From RGIG4708 sp045538875 (GTDB taxonomy: Bacteria > Bacillota > Clostridia > UMGS1810): DNA of 64,000 nucleotides. Positions within the stretch are counted from its first letter, which is position 1. Every line of letters starts with the position of its first letter. A model generated the notes under the pieces. The model did no database searches. It saw nothing but the letters and a program-made list of their open reading frames with translations, and was not told where the DNA came from. A program made the translations under genes and the position numbers. Positions 58,629-64,000 of this stretch are shown here, in pieces. The stretch is from positions 1 to 64,000 of the forward strand of contig JAZQEG010000007.1 of NCBI GenBank assembly GCA_045538875.1, written 5' to 3'.

Positions 58629-60005
58629 TTATTTTCCAAGACAAAAATCGTGAAATATTTTGTCTACAACTTCCTCAGCAACTGTAACACCCGTAATTTC
58701 ACCAAGTGATGAAATTGCATTTTGTATATCAATAGAAATCATATCGCAGGGTATGCCGCTTTTAAGCGCATCAAGAGCACATCCGGCAAATTCGCCTGCC
58801 TTTATAAGCGCTTCCTTGTGGCGCATATTTGTAATTACCGCTGTTGAGCTGTCGGTGATACTACCTATATCAAAAATCCTTTTGACGCAGTCCGATAGCT
58901 CCTTTACACCTTTTTGTGTATGCACCGAAAACATAATAGTGTTTTCAAAATTTTGTTTGATTTTATTTTGATCAAACACACATCCGTCTTCGGTTTTGTT
59001 TATAATGGCAATTGCGTTTTTACCGCCAAGCTCATTTATTATAAACTCGTCGTTTTGGTCAAGCTCTCTTTTCCCGTCAAGCACAAAAAGCACAAGGTCG
59101 GCATCGCTTATATATTTTTTGGATATATCAACACCAATGCTTTCTACAACATCGTCGGTTTGCCTTATGCCTGCAGTGTCGGCAATCCTAAGTGCAACAT
59201 CGCCAAGATTTACATACTCTTCTATGGCGTCACGGGTTGTGCCCTCGTACTCGGTTACAATTGCGCGTTGCTCGCCCGACAGCAAATTTAAAAGGCTTGA
59301 TTTGCCCACATTGGGCTTGCCTACAATTGCGGTAAGAATACCGCTTTTTAAAAGTCTGCCCGAATCGCCAGTTTTGCGTAGTTTGTCGATATGGTCACAG
59401 GCACTTTGCAAAACATCTGCAAATTCCTCATCCGAAAGAGGCTCGAGGTCTTCGTCAGCATAATCTATAAGCACCTGAATGTGCGCAAGGAGCTTTAACA
59501 GCTTTTGCCTTATTTCGTCAATCTCGCGCGAGAGCTTGCCGCCAAGCTGATTAACGGCAACCGTGTGTATTAAATTTGTTTTGGAATTGATAATGTCAAT
59601 AACAGACTCCGCTTGACTAAGGTCTATTCTGCCGTTTATAAATGCTCTTTTTGTAAATTCACCAGGTGCTGCAAGGCTTGCACCACCTTTTATTACAAGC
59701 TCTAAAATGGTTTTTGTGCTTACAATGCCACCATGACAGTTTATTTCGACAATGTCCTCACAGGTGTATGTGTTGGGAGCTTTCATTACAGATACAAGCA
59801 CCTCGTCAACTACATTGCCCGAGGCATCCTTAATAAAGCCATAGTTTATGGTATGGCTTTTGCAATTTGCTAACCTTTTGCCTTTTGCACTTTCAAAAAT
59901 TTTGTCTGCAACGGCAATTGCATCACTTCCGCTTATTCTTATTATAGATATGCCGCCCTCACCGTTTGGTGTGGATATAGCAGCTATTGTATTATCTGTA
60001 ATCAT
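58629..60005 (-). CDS. mnmE: tRNA modification GTPase MnmE
   Basis: A 458-residue MnmE (TrmE/ThdF). The N-terminal folate-binding domain is at about 1-120 (IAAISTPNGEGGISIIRISG). The G domain has G1 GKPNVGKSSLLN, the G2 region VTEYEGTTRDAIEEYV, G3 DTAGIR and G4-like NKTE. The C-terminus ends in FCLGK, carrying the conserved Cys of the C(I/L/V)GK motif. It works with MnmG. It lies 35 bases before mnmG. A terminator-like hairpin stands only 17 bases before its start codon. Confidence 0.96.
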   Translation of the reverse strand: MITDNTIAAISTPNGEGGISIIRISGSDAIAVADKIFESAKGKRLANCKSHTINYGFIKDASGNVVDEVLVSVMKAPNTYTCEDIVEINCHGGIVSTKTILELVIKGGASLAAPGEFTKRAFINGRIDLSQAESVIDIINSKTNLIHTVAVNQLGGKLSREIDEIRQKLLKLLAHIQVLIDYADEDLEPLSDEEFADVLQSACDHIDKLRKTGDSGRLLKSGILTAIVGKPNVGKSSLLNLLSGEQRAIVTEYEGTTRDAIEEYVNLGDVALRIADTAGIRQTDDVVESIGVDISKKYISDADLVLFVLDGKRELDQNDEFIINELGGKNAIAIINKTEDGCVFDQNKIKQNFENTIMFSVHTQKGVKELSDCVKRIFDIGSITDSSTAVITNMRHKEALIKAGEFAGCALDALKSGIPCDMISIDIQNAISSLGEITGVTVAEEVVDKIFHDFCLGK

Positions 60006-60021
60006 ATTATCACCTGAAAAA

Positions 60022-60057
60022 CAAAAGCCGGAACGAGAAAGCTCGTTCCGGCTTTTG
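60022..60057 (-). terminator. Terminator or attenuator between jag and mnmE
   Basis: CAAAAGCCGGAACGAG and CTCGTTCCGGCTTTTG form a perfect 16-bp stem around AAAG; on the minus strand TTTTGTTTTTC follows. It ends 17 bases before the mnmE start with no room for a promoter in between, so mnmE depends on read-through or on initiation inside jag. Confidence 0.88.
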
Positions 60058-60071
60058 AGCCTTCTTATTGA

Positions 60072-60692
60072 TTATTTTTTGAGTGCTATTACAACTTTTC
60101 TGTTTATACCCTGACCAACGCTATATGTTGTAACATATTCATCATCCTGAAGTGTTGCATGGATAATTCTTCTCTCATATGCATTCATCGGCTCGAGTGT
60201 TGTGTTTCTTTTGGTTTTTGCAACCTTGCGTGCAAGCTTGCGTGCAAGTGTTGCAAGTGCCTCGTTGCGTTTTTCGCGATAGTTTTCGGTATCGCACGAT
60301 ACCTTTACAAAATCATTGTCGCCTCTGTTTACCACAAGGCTTGTAATATGCTGAATGGCATCGAGTGTTTCGCCACGTTTGCCTATAATAAGGCCCATAT
60401 CGGGGCCTGAAAATTCTACATTGAGTGTATCGCCGTTTGCCTCAACATCTACTGTAACATCTTCACCTGCAAGTTTAAAAAGTCCGTCCAAAAAGTCTTT
60501 TGCTCTTTTTTGGGTATCAACCTGCTTAACTGTAACTCTTACAGTAGCGTCTTTGCTGCCTATTCCAAGAAAGCCCTTTGAGCCCTCGTCAATAACCTCT
60601 ATTTCTACCTCATCCATTTGTGCGTTAAGTGCGCTAAGCGCTGCACAAACAGCTTCATCTTTTGTTTTTGCGCTCATTTCTATGCTTTGCAT
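60072..60692 (-). CDS. jag: RNA-binding protein Jag/KhpB
   Basis: A 206-residue protein with a Jag_N domain (residues 1-50, ending DEGSKGFLGIGSKDATVRV), a KH domain (about 85-135, GLIIGKRGETLDAIQHITSLVVNRG with the GxxG loop) and an R3H domain (about 140-206, TLEPMNAYERRIIHATLQDDEYVTTYSVGQGINRKVVI). KhpB binds many RNAs and influences cell elongation and division. It lies 16 bases after yidC, as in most Firmicutes. Confidence 0.95.
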   Translation of the reverse strand: MQSIEMSAKTKDEAVCAALSALNAQMDEVEIEVIDEGSKGFLGIGSKDATVRVTVKQVDTQKRAKDFLDGLFKLAGEDVTVDVEANGDTLNVEFSGPDMGLIIGKRGETLDAIQHITSLVVNRGDNDFVKVSCDTENYREKRNEALATLARKLARKVAKTKRNTTLEPMNAYERRIIHATLQDDEYVTTYSVGQGINRKVVIALKK

Positions 60693-60708
60693 AATCTATT
60701 CACCTCGT

Positions 60709-61656
60709 CTATCTTTTTTTGTGGTTGTAACGAGCCTTTTTCTCTGCTTTTTGCTGAGCAATAAGCTCTGATTTTTGTGCTACTTCAATCTGCATTTTGT
60801 TTTTGTAATATCCGTTTAAAAGGACTGTCTGCAAAAGTGATGCAATGTTAGATATTGTCCAGTAAACGCCTATTGTTGCAGGGAATGTAAATGTAATCCA
60901 AAGTGTCATAAGAGGCATCATAACCGACATAGATTTTGTCATACTTTCTGCAGATGATGTTGCACCTGTATTTGTTTTTTGGTCGGGAGAGAGAACTCTC
61001 TGCGGCTTTGTTTCTTCCTTCTTTTCTTTTTTGGTGCCGCTCATAGCAGTTGTGATTTTGCTTGACAAATATGTTGTAACAGCTGCAAGAATAGGCACAA
61101 GCCATATAAGTGATGGCTTTGTTATGCTTGGTGTTGCCGAAATGTCAAGACCTAAAAAATCAAAGTTTATAAGGTCAAACGCCTTGGCAATAACAATTTC
61201 GGCCTGCTGAGCAGTTTTGCCGGCAATATCACCAAACTTGTTAACCAATTCACTGTTTGCCATATATTGCTCCGTAAGGGCAGCAACCTCTGAGCCCCTG
61301 TGGAGCATATAGGTTACCGGCTTGTAAATAACTCTGTAAAGTCCAAACAATATAGGGAGCTGAATAAGAAGAGGCAAGCATCCGCCCATAGGGTTTACGC
61401 CGTACTCCTTGTAGAGCTTCATAGTTTCTTCACTCAGTTTTTGCTGGTCGTTTGCATACTTTTCCTGTATTTCTTTCATTTTTGGCTGAACCTGCTGCAT
61501 TTTTACAGTGGCTTTTTGCTGTTTAAGACCAAGAGGGAGCAAAATAATTTTTACCAAAAGTGTAAATACTACAAGTGACCAACCGTAGCTGCCCACAAAC
61601 TGATATATAAACCCGAGTATATAACCAAGCGGTGTTATTATCAAAGTTTCAAACAT
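60709..61656 (-). CDS. yidC: Membrane protein insertase YidC/Oxa1 (SpoIIIJ family)
   Basis: A 315-residue Oxa1-family insertase. The segments GWSLVVFTLLVKIILLPLGLKQQKATVKMQQVQPKMKEIQEKY (TM plus cytoplasmic coil), NPMGGCLPLLIQLPILFGLYRVI and PLMTLWITFTFPATIGVYWTISNIASLLQ are family hallmarks. It has a shorter periplasmic loop than Gram-negative YidC and no obvious lipobox. A Lys-rich C-terminal tail (KAEKKARYNHKKR) contacts ribosomes. It inserts small membrane proteins; in Bacillus the paralogue SpoIIIJ is needed for sporulation. It follows rpmH-rnpA-yidD. Confidence 0.95.
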   Translation of the reverse strand: MFETLIITPLGYILGFIYQFVGSYGWSLVVFTLLVKIILLPLGLKQQKATVKMQQVQPKMKEIQEKYANDQQKLSEETMKLYKEYGVNPMGGCLPLLIQLPILFGLYRVIYKPVTYMLHRGSEVAALTEQYMANSELVNKFGDIAGKTAQQAEIVIAKAFDLINFDFLGLDISATPSITKPSLIWLVPILAAVTTYLSSKITTAMSGTKKEKKEETKPQRVLSPDQKTNTGATSSAESMTKSMSVMMPLMTLWITFTFPATIGVYWTISNIASLLQTVLLNGYYKNKMQIEVAQKSELIAQQKAEKKARYNHKKR

Positions 61657-61706
61657 AATAGTCTACCTCCTGTGCAAGCAATAGATATTGCTCAAGATGT
61701 TACCTT

Positions 61707-61916
61707 TTACTTTAATGGGTCAAACCCACCCTTATTAAAGGGGTGGCACTTTAAAATGCGTTTGATTGCCAAAAGGGCACCCTTAAATGCGCCGTATTTT
61801 TTGACTGCCTGCAGGGCATACTCCGAGCAGGTGGGCACAAAACGGCAGCAAGGCCTTTTGAGCTGCGAAATATACTTGCGGTAAAAGGTAATTAACCAAA
61901 TAAGTATTGTTTTCAT
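61707..61916 (-). CDS. yidD: Membrane protein insertion efficiency factor YidD
   Basis: A 69-residue YidD. FYRKYISQLKRPCCRFVPTCSEYALQAVKKYGAFKGALLAIKRILKCHPFNKGGFDPL matches the family over its full length, including the conserved CRFxPTCSxY and KCHPF. It helps YidC-mediated insertion. It overlaps the end of rnpA by four bases (ATGA), so the two are translationally coupled. Confidence 0.97.
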   Translation of the reverse strand: MKTILIWLITFYRKYISQLKRPCCRFVPTCSEYALQAVKKYGAFKGALLAIKRILKCHPFNKGGFDPLK

Positions 61917-62236
61917 ATTAAATCAGACTTTCTTATGCAGTACTGCATAGCCTTGTCCACATCGACAAGGGTAGCATCTGCCATTTTTGAGCGCGCCACA
62001 ATAACTACATTGTAGCCGCCCCGAATTTTGTTAAAATGTGCTCTGTAGCACTCTCTTATGAGCCTTTTTGCTCGGTTGCGCTCAACTGCAGTGCGCAATT
62101 TGGCAACAGTTATGCCCAGCTTGTTGGCATCGGTATTGTTTTTTACATAGTGCATTACTATGTAAGAAGAAACAATCTTTTTGCCCCGCTTGTAGGCATA
62201 TCTGAATTCACGGTTTTCCTTAATTGTACCTTTCAT
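61913..62236 (-). CDS. rnpA: Ribonuclease P protein component
   Basis: A 107-residue RnpA. It starts MKGTIKENREFRYAYKRGKK, with the family signature KLRTAVERNRAKRLIRECYR (about residues 50-69, the RNR motif). It binds the 5' leader of pre-tRNA within RNase P. The ATG at 62236 follows GAGG. Order rpmH-rnpA-yidD-yidC is the universal one. Confidence 0.96.
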   Translation of the reverse strand: MKGTIKENREFRYAYKRGKKIVSSYIVMHYVKNNTDANKLGITVAKLRTAVERNRAKRLIRECYRAHFNKIRGGYNVVIVARSKMADATLVDVDKAMQYCIRKSDLI

Positions 62237-62253
62237 AAAAAACCTCATTAATC

Positions 62254-62280
62254 AAAAAGACCACAACAGCGGTGTGGTCT
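62254..62280 (-). terminator. Terminator/attenuator between rpmH and rnpA
   Basis: AGACCACA (62259-62266 complement side) and TGTGGTCT pair over 8 bases and are followed by TTTTTG on the minus strand. It would lower rnpA expression relative to rpmH, matching the greater need for ribosomal protein L34. Confidence 0.75.
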
Positions 62281-62286
62281 AAAAGA

Positions 62287-62421
62287 TTAAGCTGACAAAA
62301 CTTTTCTACCTTTTAATCTTCTGCGTGCCAAAACTTTTCTACCATTAGCATCGCTCATTCTCTTTCTGAAGCCATGAACTTTACTTCTGTGTCTAACATT
62401 TGGTTGATATGTTCTTTTCAC
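62287..62421 (-). CDS. rpmH: 50S ribosomal protein L34
   Basis: A 44-residue L34: (M)KRTYQPNVRHRSKVHGFRKR, then MSDANGRKVLARRRLKGRKVLSA. All conserved Arg/Lys residues are present. The start codon is GTG at 62421, eight bases after AAGGAGG; no ATG is available. It is part of the large ribosomal subunit. It heads the rpmH-rnpA-yidD-yidC-jag unit. Confidence 0.96.
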   Translation of the reverse strand: MKRTYQPNVRHRSKVHGFRKRMSDANGRKVLARRRLKGRKVLSA

Positions 62422-62527
62422 AACTAACACCTCCTTAATAAGCACTCTGTATCAAAAGTGCATTGTCCGAAGGCAATTCCGGACATCACTGAACAGTTTA
62501 TTATACCTCGGCTAAAAGCCAAAATAC

Positions 62528-62556
62528 ATTATATAACAATTATTTCGATTTGTCAA
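62528..62556 (-). promoter_or_regulatory. Consensus sigma-A promoter of rpmH operon
   Basis: On the minus strand TTGACA (62551-62556) and TATAAT (62528-62533), both perfect, with a 17-base spacer. The roughly 100-base leader contains a GTCCG/CGGAC hairpin (about 62466-62487). The promoter starts 3 bases after the malQ stop codon. No DnaA boxes or dnaA leader were seen here. Confidence 0.9.
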
Positions 62557-62559
62557 TAC

Positions 62560-63996
62560 CTAATTATTTCTTTTATACAAGCTGTTTAATTTTGCATATT
62601 TGTCAGCATCTATGCTGTCAAGCTGCTCTTTTGTAATGCGGTACTGCCAGTTGCCCTCAGATCTGCCCGGTACATTAAGGCGGGTGTCTGAGCCATACAT
62701 TAACAAATCCTGAATGGGCATAATTACAATTCCTGCGCTGCTTGCATAAAGAGAGCGTATTATATAATCGTAGCAATTGTCCCAGTTTGAGTCGGCATAT
62801 CCAACATAATCAAGCATGCGCCTACGGTCGCTATCTGGCAGCTCCCACACAAAGCCCAGCAATGTGTTGTTGTCGTGAGTGCCTGTGTACGCAATGCAGT
62901 TGTTTATATAATTATGGGGCAGATGTGTGCTGTCACTGTCACCCATAAAGCCAAACTGCATTACTCTCATCCCAGGAAAGCCGCTGTACTTTACAAGGTC
63001 GCAAACCTCCTCGGTAATGTCGCCAAGGTCCTCGGCAATAATGAGCTTGTCACCGCGGATTTTGTTAAGAGCATCTGCAAAGGCTTTGCCCGGGCCTTTT
63101 ACCCATTTGCCCTCTTTTGCACTCTTTGCCATTGCAGGCACACTCCAATATGATTCAATTCCTCTAAAATGGTCTATACGCACGCAATCAAACATTTTAA
63201 ACATATGCTGCATACGGTCGCACCACCATTTAAAGCCGTCTGCCTGCATAGCCTCCCAGTCATAGAGAGGATTACCCCACAGCTGACCATCCTTTGCAAA
63301 GTAGTCGGGTGGGACTCCTGCAACACATTTGGGATTGTTGCTATGGTCAAGCTCAAAATACTTGCAATTGCTCCACACATCGCTGCTGTCAAAAGATACA
63401 TATATAGGCACATCGCCAATAATTTTTACATTTTTTAAATGAGCATATTGCAAAATTTCGTTCCACTGTGCAAAAAATTCATACTGAATAAACTTGTGCA
63501 TAAACAAAATTTCTTCGTCTATATTAGTGTTTTGCCACTCTGTCCACTGCTTTTGAGCATTTGCCTCTTTGTGCGCCATAAACAAACAAAAATCCTCAAG
63601 ATATTTGTCGCCTTCTATAAACTCATTAATTTGGTCACGGTAGGATGCCCTTTTTGATGCTTTAAGCAAAAGTGCATAGCGTTCCTTCCTGAGTCTGTCA
63701 TACTCACACACATATGGTGTTTTTTGCCTTGCATTTTCAAGCTCGTTATCTGTTATAACACCTTTTTGGTTGAGCTTTTTAAGGTCTACAAAAAAAGGGT
63801 TTCCTGCAAATGCAGAATACGACTTGTATGGCGAGTTGCACTCGTCTGCCATACAAAAGGGCAATACCTGCCAGTACGAAAAGGCGCATTTACTTAAAAA
63901 ATCTATAAAATATTTTGCCTCATCGCCAAAGCTTCCGCACGAATAATCACCAAAAAGTGTTGAAATGTGCATAAGCACACCACTTGCTCTTTTCAT
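62560..63996 (-). CDS. malQ: 4-alpha-glucanotransferase
   Basis: A 478-residue GH77 amylomaltase. It opens MKRASGVLMHISTLFGDYSCGSFGDEAKYFIDFL, and has QVLPFC, the GH77 nucleophile region CVRIDHFRGIESYW, acid/base LIIAEDLGDIT and AYTGTHDNNTLLGF. It transfers maltosyl or longer units between alpha-1,4 glucans and releases glucose. It likely processes short dextrins produced by GlgP and the GH13 enzyme. It lies upstream of rpmH on the same strand, with no terminator between, so read-through into rpmH is possible. Start at the window edge (63996) appears to be the true start, since it matches the family N-terminus. Confidence 0.93.
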   Translation of the reverse strand: MKRASGVLMHISTLFGDYSCGSFGDEAKYFIDFLSKCAFSYWQVLPFCMADECNSPYKSYSAFAGNPFFVDLKKLNQKGVITDNELENARQKTPYVCEYDRLRKERYALLLKASKRASYRDQINEFIEGDKYLEDFCLFMAHKEANAQKQWTEWQNTNIDEEILFMHKFIQYEFFAQWNEILQYAHLKNVKIIGDVPIYVSFDSSDVWSNCKYFELDHSNNPKCVAGVPPDYFAKDGQLWGNPLYDWEAMQADGFKWWCDRMQHMFKMFDCVRIDHFRGIESYWSVPAMAKSAKEGKWVKGPGKAFADALNKIRGDKLIIAEDLGDITEEVCDLVKYSGFPGMRVMQFGFMGDSDSTHLPHNYINNCIAYTGTHDNNTLLGFVWELPDSDRRRMLDYVGYADSNWDNCYDYIIRSLYASSAGIVIMPIQDLLMYGSDTRLNVPGRSEGNWQYRITKEQLDSIDADKYAKLNSLYKRNN

Positions 63997-64000
63997 AGAA

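Noticed and set aside
62422..62559. oriC next to rpmH
   Set aside because: Only 138 bases, filled by a promoter and leader; no TTATCCACA-type boxes seen.

Overview
The window looks like a chromosomal segment of a low-GC, endospore-forming Clostridia bacterium, probably of the Oscillospirales/Ruminococcaceae type. Evidence: sporulation genes (dpaA-dpaB, bofA, spoIVB, spo0A), the Firmicutes block darA-holB-ricT-trmN6-rsmI, a glgC/glgD pair, a DarA c-di-AMP receptor, strong AGGAGG ribosome binding sites and AT-rich sigma-A promoters. No phage, plasmid, CRISPR or transposase gene was found. It is mostly housekeeping, with an unusual density of structured intergenic repeats.

Layout. 1-4 kb: 3' end of a tRNA (probably Trp), a nitrilase-fold protein, a DEDD exonuclease and dipicolinate synthase (dpaAB). 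4-8 kb: a Na/Pi cotransporter with a PhoP/PhoR-type two-component system. 8-12 kb: two S-layer homology proteins. 12-17 kb: darA-holB-ricT, a small ferredoxin, trmN6, rsmI and an unknown membrane protein. 17-21 kb: a second Na/Pi cotransporter, an M14 endopeptidase and an unknown anchored protein. 21-28 kb: rpsF-ssb-rpsR, then a run PucR-type regulator - ftsE - ftsX - PcsB/EnvC-like hydrolase - S41 protease. 28-33.5 kb: bofA, purC, a DMT transporter, spoIVB and a membrane polysaccharide deacetylase. 33.5-45.5 kb: a complete glycogen locus glgB-glgC-glgD-glgA-glgP-GH13, followed by a secreted SGNH esterase with SLH-like repeats. 45.6-53 kb: alcohol dehydrogenase, lysS, greA, recR, spo0A, serS. 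53-62.5 kb: the classical origin-proximal cluster read leftward, rpmH-rnpA-yidD-yidC-jag-mnmE-mnmG-rsmG-noc-parA-parB, with two parS-like sites. 62.5-64 kb: malQ, lying where dnaA is commonly found.

How the genes work together. The glycogen genes plus malQ cover synthesis (GlgC/D, GlgA, GlgB) and breakdown (GlgP, GH13, MalQ) of storage polysaccharide. The ftsEX/PcsB/CtpA run is a cell-division hydrolase module. dpaAB, bofA, spoIVB and spo0A are parts of the sporulation programme, scattered rather than clustered.

The least explained material is non-coding. A family of elements with inverted-repeat ends starting TAG and ending CTA has three copies, two of which end exactly on a gene's stop codon. 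A 95-bp direct repeat includes the lysS stop codon. A 104-bp inverted-repeat element covers another stop codon. A triple GGACCGTCCCC tandem repeat precedes darA. No clear new protein system was found; these repeats are the best candidates for something undescribed.
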